64,000 nt of DNA from Salvator merianae (Eukaryota; Chordata; Lepidosauria; Squamata; Teiidae): positions 48,571,428 through 48,635,427 of the forward strand of contig QVOM02000119.1 in assembly GCA_003586115.2 (NCBI GenBank), written 5' to 3'. This document shows positions 21,901 to 33,735 of the stretch, piece by piece. The notes under the pieces were generated by a model. It searched no databases. It was not told the DNA's origin and saw only the letters and a program-made list of their open reading frames with translations. A program made the translations under genes and the position numbers. The first letter of the stretch is position 1. Each line of letters opens with the position of its first letter.

Positions 21901-23034
21901 AACTAACCAAACCTAACACTAGAATTATCAACAATTAATTTGGAGTAGAAAATATATAATAGCTTAACTCCCTGCTAAATCTTTCTTAAATAATGTGAGA
22001 CTTGTGGCTGTTGGAAAAATCCCTTCAGTACCTTAGCCCATTTGGCAAAACGGTAAATGGAGAATTTACAGGTAAGCAAATTCACTGGTCTCATCATATG
22101 TATCCTGTGACCCAAATACCAAATTATATAAAATACCTTAATTGTACATGGGTACAACATGCTGCAATCTAAAATTCATTAAAGTTATAAAAGTTTATAA
22201 TATATAAGCTTGCACTACTGACTGCAAGTGTTGTTAATTCCTTCAAGTCTTATAGGCTGAATCCTCCTTGGCAAGTTCTATGAGGCTAGGAAGTTCTTTC
22301 CAGTCTAAAATCTAAGCCAGACCTACTGCTTTTGTAGTGCATTCTAGACTCATTCCAGAATTAATTTTGAAGGCACAGTGACCTTTCTAGACTGTGTTTT
22401 GACTCATATTGCATACTATTCTGCTGGAGTAATTACCCTGCTGTTTATGTTGACTTCCATTATTCTGGACTAATTATCATGGTGTTTGCAATCTAATAGT
22501 ATCTAGACGGCTTCAGATTACATACCCCTGAAGTCACATGCCACAGTTCTCTTACTTCAACACTTTCAGAGGTGCGGTACTAGGTTTGTATTCCCATGCG
22601 ATCTTAAACTTCCAGTGCAGTAAAAGGGGTACTGCTAAAACTCAGGGCAGGTCCCAATGCTCAATCAAAATATCCAGTATAAAAACATGAATAATATCAA
22701 TAAAACAATGCCACCATTTTGTTAGGCAAATGACTCAGGACATTAGCAAAAGTCTAAGTGCACTAAAAAAAACAGCTTATGCCATCCATTCTAAGTTTAA
22801 AAATATTTAGGAAGCAATTATACTGAATCAGACTGTCAGGGATCTTTTCCATCCATCACTAAGCTACAGCCATTCTGAACCGAAGCAAAATCATTCTGTA
22901 ACTTCTTAGAGCAAAGTCATTTTAGGCACATTAAGTTTCAGAACGTGTTTGAAGACCTTATAAAGCTAAGGTCGGAGGGGTTTTTTTGGAAAACATATTT
23001 GGGATGGAGGACATAGTACAACTGTTCATTGTAG
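21900..23034. other. Intergenic or distal 3' UTR sequence
   Basis: AT-rich and without a recognised element. Either gene's 3' UTR might extend into it. Small ORFs have no support. Confidence 0.45.
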
Positions 23035-23160
23035 TATACTTTATGTGAGACTGCCTTTACATTTGCTATGGGAGCTGCAGCTACTGCAGAATGAAGTGAT
23101 CAGACTATTTAGTGGGATAATTTTAGTTGCTGTCTTTGAAACTTTTCTGGCCTTGTCCAC
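23035..23160 (+). mobile_element. Small LINE 3'-region fragment
   Basis: The reading 'LRLPLHLLWELQLLQNEVIRLF' (frame repaired by eye) near 23045-23120 parallels the WKLQLVQKAAARQL motif of the copy at 18775. Short and decayed. Confidence 0.5.
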
Positions 23161-23173
23161 AAGTGCTTAAAAT

Positions 23174-23300
23174 ATAGGTTCAAAAGCACTTAGAGGTAGC
23201 ATGGGGCTGCTAGTGTTCCCATCCCACCTCTCATCCACATTTTGATGATATGAGGGTGAGTGAAAGGACCACCCACACCTGGACCCGGAAGTGGACTCTT
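23174..23300. mobile_element. Half copy of the CTTAGAGGTGG MITE family
   Basis: TTCAAAAGCACTTAGAGGTA, then CTGCTAGTGTTCCCATCCCA and CCTCTCATCCACATT. The same block is at 33011-33070 and, less well kept, at 35935-35990. Only the left end is clear here. Confidence 0.65.
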
Positions 23301-23679
23301 GAGAGGCTGCCAACCTCTCCATGTGCAAGCACTGCAACTCATCAATGCAGCTAGACTGGCAGCTGCGCATATGGCATACTGCTTCAGCCAGACCACGAAA
23401 ATGAAGCCAACTCTCCTAGATGCTTTACATGGCAAGTAGAGGGATGGGTTTACTTGGACATCCTCATATCAAGAGTGTCAGGAGAGACCTGTGATTTTGC
23501 ACTGACAACCACCATTTTAAGTACAGAAGTCTTATTGTTAGCCTCACCTCGCTAATAGGTTTATAATGGTCCTCGTCATATTGGTGCCACACCCTAAAAC
23601 ATAAATTTCCCTTTATCACTACTGAGAAGACACTTTTAACTGAAGCACCTTAAAAGCAGCAGCACCAATGGCACGTAGC

Positions 23680-24165
23680 TGTTCTTTAGTTATTTGGCTG
23701 TGTCTGATTCTTCATGACCCTTTGGATCACAGCACATCAGGCCCTTCTACTGTCTCCTGAAATCTGCCCAAGTTCAGATTCATTGTCTCCATAACACTTA
23801 ACTATTTCACCCTCTGCTGTGATCTTCTCCTTTTTGCATTCAATCTTTCCCCAGCATCAAGGTCTTTCCAGAGTCCTATCTTCTCATTATGTGGCCAAAC
23901 TATTAGAACTTCAGCTTCAGAATTCTTCCTTCCAGTGAGCGGTCAGGATTAATTTCCTTTAGTATTGAGTGATTTGAACTTGCAGTTCAAGAGGCTTTTA
24001 GAAGTTTTCTCTAGCACCACAATTCTAAAGCTTCAGTTCTTCAGCTTATGGCCGAGCTCTCACAACCATATGCTACTTATGGGAAGATCACAGCTTTGAC
24101 TATACAGACCTTTGTGGGCAGAGTGAGGTCTCTACTTTTTAATATGTTAGCCAGGTTTGCCATAT
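23680..24165 (-). mobile_element. RTE/BovB LINE 3' fragment
   Basis: On the plus strand it runs from TCTGATTCTTCATGACCC and CAGCACATCAGGCCCTTCT through TGTGGCCAAACTATTAGAAC to GACTATACAGACCTTTGTGG and CTTTTTAATATG. This is the antisense of the BovB/RTE 3' coding end, as known from squamates and ruminants. The parallel copy is at 26205-26700. Many stops; inactive. Confidence 0.85.
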
Positions 24166-24291
24166 AATGAGGAACAGGTACTTACACTGTAGTGGAGTAT
24201 CCTCAGGCCAGACTTCATAAACAGCTCACTTATACCATTATTAAATAACAAGCACAACTTTGGCAAGTATTCTGAGATGCACAGGGAATGT

Positions 24292-24777
24292 ATGGGCCTG
24301 TTCAAACTTACAACAGTATAACGGTCTAACTAGCATGATTTGGGCCAGGTGGGTTCAGGTATGGAGAGGGTCTTCACACCTGTCAGTGCTGGAACACTCT
24401 GCAAGCCAACCAGCGCTGGACACAGTACAAATGGGAGCACACTTGTTCAGTAGCTGTGTTGGAACCCAGAGGGTCTGTGTTCGAAACTGTGTCCAAAAAG
24501 GCCACCAGGGTCCAGACTGTGTCTGTGTGGCCCTGCTGGCCCCACCCCGCCACCATTTTGAACCTGGAAATGGTGCAAACGCACCTTCCCTGATCCTCAT
24601 CTGATTGCGCAGGTCGGGTTGGAGACCACAATTTAGTTGACCACAGCTGGTTGGATTCAGGTAAGCTCAGGTGGGCTTCTGTAGCTTTTGGGTCGGCTGG
24701 GGCTGTTTGCAAGTGCAGATCCTCCATTCTAGCTAGCGTTCTGAAATGTATCACTCACTAAGTGTGAACAGGCCCTA
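24292..24777. mobile_element. MITE with GGGCCTGTTCA terminal repeats
   Basis: Begins TGGGCCTGTTCAAACTTAC and ends GTGTGAACAGGCCC, inverted ends over about 485 bp, with TA on both sides. The inside is GC-rich. ORFs of 81-123 codons on both strands overlap each other and resemble nothing known. Confidence 0.7.
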
Positions 24778-26200
24778 TATGTGTATGCTGATCCTGCATT
24801 TAAGCATTTTCTCAAGGGATGCAACAGCAAAAATCTATAGTTATTTAAAAGTTGGTCATTAAATTGAACTATCTGGGACCTTAGGGTGAAGGGTACAATA
24901 TTTCCTTAAATAAATAAAAATAAACCCTTCTTTTATATCTGACTAGGAAACTATCATGGAAGTAGAGTCCTCTTGAGGATTTTTATGGTCCAAAACTGAT
25001 ATGAGGTTCTTGAACTAAACTGGCATATGCTAATCAAGAGGAATCTTTCCCACCCCCGGTAATTAGGCTACAGGAGACAATGGATGTTTTTCTTTTTCTT
25101 GTTCCATTGGAGTGGATAGGTTGGAAACTCATTCTACAACAACTGAAACTAATAAGGAGCACTATAAGCTCATAGCTGCCCATACTATAAATATGAAGAA
25201 ACTAGGCAAGGTTTCTTGTGGGCACAGTTTCAGTTGTCTTTTGTACTTTTAGGTTCTTTCTCATTTTTAAAAATAGTGATTGTACAAAACATTTTTCCTG
25301 AGCTGCTAATACTGCTCTAAGTCTGACCAATATAAAATGCCTCAAATGTTAAAGCAGTTTTTTAAAAACTTCCATTGTCTTACAAACTCTACACCACCTA
25401 CATACTTTCATAAGCTAATCCTGGTTACTCAGGAGTAATAAAACATTTACTTTAGCAGCAGATTTCTTAGAAGAAATATGAATTTCATACTTATTTTAGT
25501 ATTTTTTATATAAAATAGTTACATCTTTGCTACCTTAGCCCAACAAACTAACTCTTGGATTGTTTCTGCCAGTCACAACTTTCAGAGCATTTATGATGTC
25601 TTTCAATATCAATCACTCCTTAGTTCCAAAGAACTTACGATATGTCAAATCATCAGCTTTACTTGCAAAGAACTCACCTGTAATATTTCTAAAACTACAC
25701 CAGACTCACTCTCACAAAAAACATAGGTCACACAGTTCCTATGAGAAGAATAAAGTGTACTTTGAGCACAAAATCTGGTCCAACAAAATATTTCCAAATA
25801 AGCAACATGCTTACTTTGTGGGGTTTTTTTTTCTTCCAACAGTCTGTCGTTCAATAAATCTACATTTTTTCAAATAGCTGTTGCAACTTCTAAAATCTGA
25901 ATGTATTTGTAACTCCGGATGCCACTGCAGGCATCTTCTAGAGCAAACACAAGACCAGGAATGCTTATACCAAGAGACATTTGGCTAGTGTTTAAAGTAA
26001 TAGATTTCCTTCCCAGGAAATGTGCCCCACCATGTATTTGATAACTCTAAATGTAATTTATATTGACAGCTTTCTTCTCTTTGTACAGTTGTCATAATTT
26101 TATAAAAAGCACGGTAAATACAGAAGAGTTTTTCCCGAGAAGCAGGAAAAACAGTATGTAAGAATAGCACTGGTAAGGAGGTGGACTCTCAGGTACACAT
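24778..26200. other. Probable PLXNC1 3' UTR or intergenic, unassigned
   Basis: AT-rich with no recognised repeat. Downstream of PLXNC1 on its strand I see no well-placed AATAAA (TTTATT on plus) between about 22,000 and 27,800, so the poly(A) site is unresolved. Confidence 0.4.
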
Positions 26201-26204
26201 TAAA

Positions 26205-26700
26205 TTCTGGTTTTTTGTTGTTCAGTCATTCAGTAGTGTCCGCCTCTTCATAATCCCATGGACCACAGCATGCCAGGCCTTTCTGTCATCTACTGTCTCC
26301 CAAGGTTTGCCAAAGCTCATGTGTGTTGCTTCCAGAACACTATTCATCTTATTCTCTGCCATCTCCTTCTCCTTTCAATCTTTCCTGGCATCAGGGTCTT
26401 TTCCAGTGAGTCCTGTCTTCTTGTTATGTGGCCAGAGTATTTGAGCTTCAGCTTCAGTATTTATCCTTCCAGTGAACAATTAGGGTTGATCTCCTTTAAT
26501 ATTGATTGATTTGATCTCTGTGCAGTCCAAAGGAGTCTCAAAAGTCTTCTCCAGCACCACAGTTTGAAAGCGCTGATTCTTCATTGCTCAACTTATGGCC
26601 TTATGGCCCAACTCTCACAGCCATACATGGCTACTTGGAAAACCATAGTTTTGACTATATGGGCCCTCTGTTGGCAAGGTGATGTTCTTGCTTTTTAACA
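26205..26700 (-). mobile_element. RTE/BovB LINE 3' fragment
   Basis: The plus strand shows GTTGTTCAGTCATTCAGTAG, TAATCCCATGGACCACAGCA, TTATGTGGCCAGAGTATTTG, CACAGCCATACATGGCTACT and GACTATATGGGCCCTCTGTT in the order of antisense BovB. The sense strand encodes broken 'YGCESW...' and 'AWHAVVHGI...' polymerase-end motifs. It lies downstream of the PLXNC1 stop and may be part of its 3' UTR. Confidence 0.88.
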
Positions 26701-27803
26701 AAGGCCTGTACTCCTGAAAATTATTATTGTGAGCTTGGTGGAGGTAATAAGAGCTCTGGATTTGCACTAAGGAGATCTGCACTATTCCAACTGAAAAGGA
26801 AGAACCAACTAGACAAGAACCAGGCCTTCAACCCAAAGCATCAAATGTTTATAATCTAATCTGAAATACAATTATGATTTCTGCTAAGTTCCATTTCATC
26901 TTTTTTTAAAAATTCAAAGTGTTACTTGGGTTTCCTGAGTGTTTCCTGAAAGTTATCTGCATCTATTATATTATTAAGGATGGTTATTATATTAATAACC
27001 ATGAATATAAACCATTGCATTAATGTACTGGACGTGGGTACAGTAATAGGCAATTTTAAATCAGCTAAGGATATTTGCAAGTATAGCAGCTTTCACTCAG
27101 GTATGAACTTGCTAGCCTCATAATACAGTGAACAGGATATGGGAGATCTTTCCATAGGGATAACAAAGGACGCTAATGGCATTTTTCAACATGCTTGGTC
27201 ACCAGAAACAGCCTGTGGCCACCTGCATATAGTGGTCTGTTCCTTCTTAAGGCCCCAGTACTCAGGGCAGGAACAGCTGGAATTTGTGCTTATGCAGAAC
27301 TAAGTGGACTCTTAAGGCACACTACTTTACCCCAGTGAAGATATTAATTACACAAATTAACATCTAGGGAGCACCAGCCTCCATATAAAACAGAATCATA
27401 AACAGGTTGTCTTCCCTAGGGGGGTGGTTCTTTCAAATATAGTTCTGTGTATATAGCACCACAGTCAAAGCAGATAAAATGCTGCCAACATTTCTTAAGA
27501 TGAGTGCTGGATCCAAAGGTTAATCTGGCAGAGCTTCTTCTTTGAACAGGGATTTTAGCCTGGCGAGGAAATATCTTTCATTCACATCCAAGTGCTTCTG
27601 ACAGTATCCAAGCTGCCTTGAAATGCTGAAATCAGTCTCTTGCTGCAGCTCAGCCAACACATTTCCATTTGGGGTTCCTAGTTGCTGTATGCTACTAGTT
27701 ATAAATGCATTGAACCAACTGAGCCATGATTATTTGAATACTGTTTCAGCGCCAGTAGCAGTTTCTCAAATTCATCCCCATAATAGCCATCTTTCGATTT
27801 TTC
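26701..27803 (-). other. PLXNC1: PLXNC1 proximal 3' UTR
   Basis: Sequence directly after the PLXNC1 stop on the minus strand. No repeat is evident and no consensus AATAAA was found here, so the UTR probably runs further. The 74-codon plus-strand ORF (27623-27847) overlaps the coding exon antisense and is not a gene. Confidence 0.6.
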
Positions 27804-27908
27804 TTAAACCCACTTGCATTTTTTCCTTTCATCAATTAATGCTCTGATATTCAGAAGCTGCTTCTGAGCTTCTTCCAACCCTCGTTCTTTCTCCAATTTA
27901 CTCAGTAT
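27804..27908 (-). CDS. PLXNC1: PLXNC1 last coding exon with stop
   Basis: 105 bp, phase 0. Acceptor TTTCCATAG, then ILSKLEKERGLEEAQKQLLN and IRALIDERKKCKWV, then TAA at 27806-27804. It is the C-terminal helix of the GAP domain, with a basic KKCKW end as in human. Confidence 0.95.
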   Translation of the reverse strand: MLSKLEKERGLEEAQKQLLNIRALIDERKKCKWV

Positions 27909-29053
27909 CTATGGAAACAAAAGAAACATGCCTTTATTTATTTTAATGCATTCTTTCAATGTCCAACAGGAACCAGCCAAACAAGCTATTCTGTCTAACA
28001 CCAGGCTATTTCTGCATCTGAAGTCGTAAGGCATTATCCATCACAGGATGAACAACATTTCTGACAAAAAGAGCAATCTCAATAAAGAAAACTACTAGTA
28101 GTTTAGTAACTGCAAGCCCACACATTGTAATAGTCACAACTGCAATTTCTAATGATAACAAAGACCCCCTAGATTTAACAGATGTAAGGACTGAGGAGCC
28201 TAATCAAGGCAGTAAACCTCCATACTGGCACAGCAAGGGAAAGTGGCAATCTGCTCCTAATCAATGGTACATCAACTTTCTGTTCCAGCCAACTATAGTC
28301 TGAAGCATTTCAACATACCAAGTTTTAAGAACGTAACTAGTTTGGGGGACCTAGTCAGGGGTGAAATCAGCCCACCATTATTTATGAAATGCATTTATTT
28401 GTGGCTTCAAAAACAGAAACTGCTATGGTATGGCAGCAATGCCAATACTGTCAAATTGTATCCTTTCAAATTTCCCACTTCAGGAAACACAGTAGAATTT
28501 TTTTTTTTTCATTTGCTATCTAGGTCACAGATGGGTACAGATTCTGCACCTTATTAAGCCCAGCCACTATCTCTAAGATACAGGAAATCATTTATTCAAC
28601 ATTCATTCTACAAAGCAGTTTGCTTTGCTGTATATGAATTGTTAAATATTATATTTTCAGGAAACATAGAAGTGGCTTGTCCAAATATGCCCTGAAATAA
28701 ATGACACAATACAAATCTTGTTTGGAAATTATATACAATTTGTACTATCAAGATTTTAAGAGCTCCAAAGTAATATACAAATAGGTTTTTAATTTAGAAT
28801 GTGAAATGACCTTTCCATTTAAAGATACCTGAATACTAGCTGGTTTTGCATGCTTTTTCTTTTTGTTCTCAGTTTGTGGTAAACCAAGTTTGTTTCTGCT
28901 GTCACTCCAAACAGAACTGAGAAACCACAGTTTGCAATCCTATTTTGAAGCTAAAAGGGCAAGATACAGTTCTACTCCTCTGAGCACATTACGATATGGA
29001 TATTTAAATTTGTATTATAAGGTAACCAAGGAAAGGCAGAGAAAGAATCTTAC
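27909..29053 (-). other. PLXNC1 intron, nothing recognised
   Basis: AT-rich intron. ORFs of 97 and 73 codons on plus (28264, 28863) have no support. Confidence 0.6.
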
Positions 29054-29128
29054 TTCATCAAAATATCTTGCTATGTACTGGTAAATTTTAGTCAAGGCGA
29101 TGCCCTCATTAAATTCATTTTCATGTTT
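29054..29128 (-). CDS. PLXNC1: PLXNC1 exon, 75 bp
   Basis: Acceptor TTTTTCCCCCAG, donor GTAAGA. 25 codons in phase 0: KHENEFNEGIALTKIYQYIA then RYFDE. This is C-terminal GAP helix. Confidence 0.95.
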
Positions 29129-29946
29129 CTGGGGGAAAAACAGAAAATGCTGATGAACTAAGTTTGTATTTGAATGCAACTGTAAGTAATAGTAACAACA
29201 ATATATGACATAGTAAAATTAATTCATAATAAATATAAGAAGGAAACACAATTTCTTGATCTGTGATGTGGATGTTATCTCTAGGAGTTTGGGTTCTAGG
29301 CTCCAACTCTTTTCAGGAGAGAAATAAGCAACATGTGATTGAGATTTTATGCTAGCTTACTCTGTTTCCATTTGTAGACATAGTGAAGTCATAGGTGAAG
29401 GAATAAAATATTAGGGGAACCCCGCCGCCCCCCGCCCGGAGACGTGGAAATCATGCTGGTTTCATCAGACGAGAAAAATGTCACGGCAAGTACATGCAAC
29501 CTACAGCGTTTGGTGTAGGATTGTGCTCCCAAATACAACCACAACATGGGCTGAGAAGACCACTGAGGTTGCGGCTACTCCAGCTGAGGAAGTTGTGCTG
29601 TGGTTTTGGCAACGGTACTATGGTGCAAACTAACAACATACTAGTCCTGATTCAGGCTGCATGGGTACTCAGATATCATTAGACAAAACAAGCCTTTGGA
29701 TTGTCTAAGGGCTCAGTGGAGTACACAGATTTCTTTTATACCCTTTACATGCCACATCTTAGTAGGGAGATGAGAACACGAATCTTTTTCGTATGCTGGC
29801 ACTGGAATGTTTCAACTCATTAAGAACCCCCCTTTTATGTTACACAAGACAAATCCCTTCAAGACTGTACCACAAGGTGTGCCATTTTCACAGCTTGAGA
29901 AAGATGGTGGGATTTTTAAAGTTTCAGCCATTAGAAAAATAAATAC
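29129..29946 (-). other. PLXNC1 intron, one GC-rich patch
   Basis: Unassigned sequence, with a short C-rich CpG patch (ACCCCGCCGCCCCCCGCCCGG, about 29419-29440) that stands out from its AT-rich surroundings and may mark a transposon scrap. Confidence 0.5.
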
Positions 29947-30087
29947 CTTCGATTCCTGAGTTAAAAATTCTTCTAGCTCTGAAGTTGACAATGAAGGTGA
30001 ATCCTTTATTGTTTTATAGAAAGCTCTAGCCTCATCTTTATATTGTGGAATATCTTTAGCATAGAGAAGTTTGTTCGTTGGTGCTTC
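29947..30087 (-). CDS. PLXNC1: PLXNC1 exon, 141 bp
   Basis: Acceptor GTATTTTAG, donor GTATTT. 47 codons, phase 0: EAPTNKLLYAKDIPQYKDEA, ARAFYKTIKDSPSLSTSELE and EFLTQESK. It matches the NKLLYAKDIP segment conserved in plexin GAPs. Confidence 0.96.
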
Positions 30088-32160
30088 CTAAAATACAAGG
30101 AAATATATCTATGTCTATTAACCAGAAAAATATCTAGATTTGGCTTCCAAATGAAATCTAAAGTTGGCTGTAGATGTAAGATTTTATAAGTTGTTGATCA
30201 GACAACAACATTATGACCATTATTGTGATTGTAATTCCAACATTTTTGTTTGGTTGGTTTTTGCCCACTTGACTGGGAAAAGGGTGAGTGGGATTATTAA
30301 ACTACAATATAGAGCTCACATGTATAGCAGCCTGAACCCGCAAGATAAAGGAAAACAGGGTGTGTTGTTGGCTTGCTGGGTATCCCTGAGTGCACAGCTA
30401 GCAGTTTCTTTCACATTCCAACCACAACCACTTGCACAGCTGAAAATTTAAGCTGCTTTGTTTTCTTTCAAATGCTAAGTATTAATCTAAGTCTTTTAAT
30501 GTCTGCTTTTTAATTAGTGCAGGAATCTACACAGATGCGTAACTCTTCAGAAATTCCTTTATTATTTCAATCTTTAACCTGAAAATGTATAGCAGATTAT
30601 TAGAAGACAAGACACCACACTTTAAAAATGACTTTTTCTGATGCTACTCCTTTAAAGAACTTTAAAATGAGAAGGCACTGCACAAACAGCTTGCTGCACG
30701 TAAGACAGAAGATCAGTGCAATAAAGTTTGCAGGGCACAGGAATGGAGACAAAACTTTAAATTTTGCTTCCCCATTTTTCTAAACAGATGATTCTGTGTT
30801 TCTTGTTAAGGTGCCCTGATCAACCATGATGCAGTCTTAGATTCCAAATATTTATTTCAGACATATAAACCACTTGATTTCAAATTTAAGACCAGTGTAC
30901 AACAATTAAAACAATAAATATAGTAAAATAACATACACATTAATAATCATGATTATAATTATATGACAATTATAACTACAGAAGATCAAAATGTAACAGA
31001 AACTGAATAAGTCAAGATATTTTGGAATTTCCAGCTATAAACAGAAAGTACATTGCACATAATATTCTAGACATAACCGTGGTTGAGTAAAGCCATGTGT
31101 GGATTTTCAATGTGGCACTACCTGGCAATACTAGAACTAAGGAAAAACACTTTTAAAAAGACACCACATAGAAAAGTAAAGAAAACTGAGATCAAGGGAG
31201 AGTTGTACCAATATTTACTGGTGGCCTTGATGTCATTTCAAAAGAAATGGGGGTGACAATAGCCACTTGGGCCCTGATAACGTCATTGTCCGATAGCTAC
31301 CAAAGGCAGTGCTACTGGGAACAGCACACATTATATTGCACACATTATATCAGCACACTGATATCCTATGTCCTTGGGAAGAATCCAATTGTTACATACC
31401 AAACCAGTCATAAACATCTATTATACTGTGTGCAAATCTTCATCATCATACATCAACGACTAAAACCACGTGCAGAAAACAAGTGACGTGGCACGCAAAG
31501 CAGCCACCTGTTACAGCAGTCTCCTGTCTTCCCTGTTCTGCACAGCTGTTTCCTGTCTGAATATCAGAACTCCATAGCTGCTTCCAATTTAAATATTTTG
31601 CCCGTCAGAAGCCTTCTTTAGATACTTGTTCTGAAAACTCAGAGGTGGAAACTCAGGAAAGCAACAGTTCTGCAAGTTAAGTTTAATAGTAAAAAGAGTC
31701 CTCACCAGTTAATAGTATTCAATCAATCAATCAATGCTTATTCAATTAAAGATCGGAACAAGATACCAGTCATAAAAGATATAAAAAGATTAAAAACGAA
31801 TAGAATCTAAAACCATAACTAAAAACACACAATGAATAGCTCTTATTGAAGTTGCCCACATTCAGGTTCTATCAGGATTTGTTTACAAATTTTAAAGCAG
31901 CCACAGAGAACCTAGCAACTTTATACGTGATGCTAGGACATCTATCTGGAAGAAGGGCAATATAATAACCAGCAGAGTTCTTCAGGTGCTGCCTCACTGG
32001 CCAATATATGGGAGCCGGCAGTCCTTCAGATAAATTACTTGTCTACAGATAGAATCTTAAAACAGTATGTTTGGCCTAGTTAACCATGGGCTTGTAAATG
32101 CTCTATATTTAGGACTCTGAAGACCGCATAAGATGTTTTTGTTCAATTGTGCATGCATGC
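30088..32160 (-). other. PLXNC1 intron, mostly unassigned
   Basis: AT-rich. A short CAAT tandem run lies at about 31719-31737, next to sequence like the poly-A-rich 3' tail of a LINE (31740-31830). Nothing coding was recognised. Confidence 0.5.
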
Positions 32161-32167
32161 TGAGATA

Positions 32168-32524
32168 TAGAGATGTGCAAAATTTGATTCACATTCGCAA
32201 AACCAATTGAATATTTTGCATTCACAGATATTTGTATCAAAACAAAAATGTGGGGTTTTTTCATTTCCAAAACTTCAATGGAATTGAATCAGTCTCTTGC
32301 TTGCAAAAACAAACAATCTGAATGAACATGTGTGTTTCACTGTGGTTTTGCCTATTAAAAGGGTTTTTCAGTGGAAATATTGTATTTTTCTTTTTGAAAA
32401 AGTATAAAAAAATGCAAAAAATCTGGTTTTTCGATAGAACAGCTCGACAAAGAAATGAACAAATTGGTTTTTGCTTTGATGACGGAACAAACATGCAGAT
32501 TTCATTCATGCATATCCCTAATAA
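32168..32524. mobile_element. MITE with TAGRGATRTGCA ends
   Basis: Left end TATAGAGATGTGCAAAATTT, right end GCATATCCCTAATA (reverse complement TATTAGGGATATGC). About 355 bp and AT-rich, with no transposase. ORFs of 91 and 69 codons on opposite strands reflect its partly palindromic inside. Confidence 0.68.
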
Positions 32525-32634
32525 GGAGTAAAACAATATCTTTCAACCAAAGCAGTTCTGTGGAAAAATTAACCTGGGAGATACAAGCAAATGAAAAGAT
32601 GACATAAAACAAGAAATGACGATAATTATACTAC

Positions 32635-32782
32635 CTTCCCCAGTTGTTGTTCTGATAAAGAAAAGGCATCCATAAATACTTGTGCAATTACAGACAGGCA
32701 ACCATCTAAATGTGGAGTCTTCTTAATATCAAAGACAAACTGAGGGTTCTTCAAGATATTCACCCAAAATCGCAGAGGAAGA
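32635..32782 (-). CDS. PLXNC1: PLXNC1 exon ([16 protein letters not shown]...)
   Basis: 148 bp. Acceptor TTCTGACCAG, donor GTAGTA. The first base completes Ser, then [20 protein letters not shown] and [20 protein letters not shown] to QLGK. The Arg in LPLRFWVN belongs to the conserved second arginine segment of plexin GAPs. Confidence 0.97.
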
Positions 32783-33121
32783 CTGGTCAGAAGAAAAAAG
32801 CAATTGTTAGAAACATAGTTATAGAAAAAGTTCAACTGTTTTTACCCAGGTTGAAAGGCAAGGTGTTCAGGAAACATACATATATCAGTCCCTAATGAAA
32901 GCCTAGCATACAAACATAACTGACCAACATGTAAATCAAATACATCCACAGTTATTGTTTGTATCATAAGGCAGCATCTACACATATTAAAAACAAGGCA
33001 ATTCGAAAACAGCTTAGAGGTGGTGCTATGCGGATGCTAGTGCTCCTATCCCACCTCTGATCTACATTAAAGTCCAGAGAATGCACTTCGGAAGTATATT
33101 TTCTGGCTTTTAATGTGGATT

Positions 33122-33122
33122 A

Positions 33123-33153
<31 letters not shown>

Positions 33154-33430
33154 TTGGTTTTTATACCCCGCTTTTCTCGGCCGAAGCTGACTCAAAGCGG
33201 CTTACAAGGTTATTTTTCGCCCGAAGGCTTACGTCTATCTTCCGCATCACACAATGTAATGCTCCCTATTTATCTACTTGCAATTACTTGCTTTCAAACA
33301 GCTAGGTTGACTGGAGCTAGAGGCCAGTAGAGGGCGCCTCATCCCCTCTACACGGAAGACAAGGGCCTCGAACTCTGATCCTCCTATTGAAAGATCAGTG
33401 CCTTAGCCACTTGCGCCACCGTGCCTCCAC
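33122..33430 (-). mobile_element. tRNA-headed SINE with LINE-type 3' end and AAT tail
   Basis: On the minus strand it starts GGAGGCACGGTGGCGCAAGT. TGGCGCAAGTGG fits the pol III A box and AGAGTTCGAGGCCC the B box, about 40 bases apart. The 3' end AAGCCGCTTTGAGTCAGCTT and GAGAAAAGCGGGGTATAAAA, then (ATT)n, is the L2/CR1-like tail that lets a LINE copy it. Its length, about 310 bp, looks complete. Confidence 0.85.
33124..33152. repeat. AAT microsatellite (SINE tail)
   Basis: About ten AAT triplets forming the 3' tail of the minus-strand SINE. Confidence 0.95.
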
Positions 33431-33542
33431 TAGTGTGCACTGGCTTAGCAAGGGGGGGCGCGGGTGGCGGTGCGCACTGGGTGGCGCCTTGTTGGGGGCG
33501 GCGCCCGCCTTTGACTTGGGCCCTCCCGCCCGCCCTGCGTCC

Positions 33543-33544
<2 letters not shown>

Positions 33545-33633
<89 letters not shown>
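33545..33633. repeat. Poly(T) run of 89 bases
   Basis: An uninterrupted T run inside the hAT element, flanked by CCGG and CGGCGAG. It is either a true homopolymer (poly(A) on the minus strand) or an assembly or read-length artefact; true length may differ. Confidence 0.9.
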
Positions 33634-33650
33634 CGGCGAGTAGGCAGCTG

Positions 33651-33735
33651 CAGGGCGGGGCGTCCTGCAGGGCGGGGCGTCCTGCAGGGCGGGGCGTCCT
33701 GCAGGGCGGGGCGTCCTGCAGGGCGGGGCGTCCTG
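33651..33735. repeat. Five exact 17-bp tandem repeats
   Basis: CAGGGCGGGGCGTCCTG repeated five times with no mismatch, inside the hAT element. The perfect identity suggests recent expansion. Confidence 0.96.
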
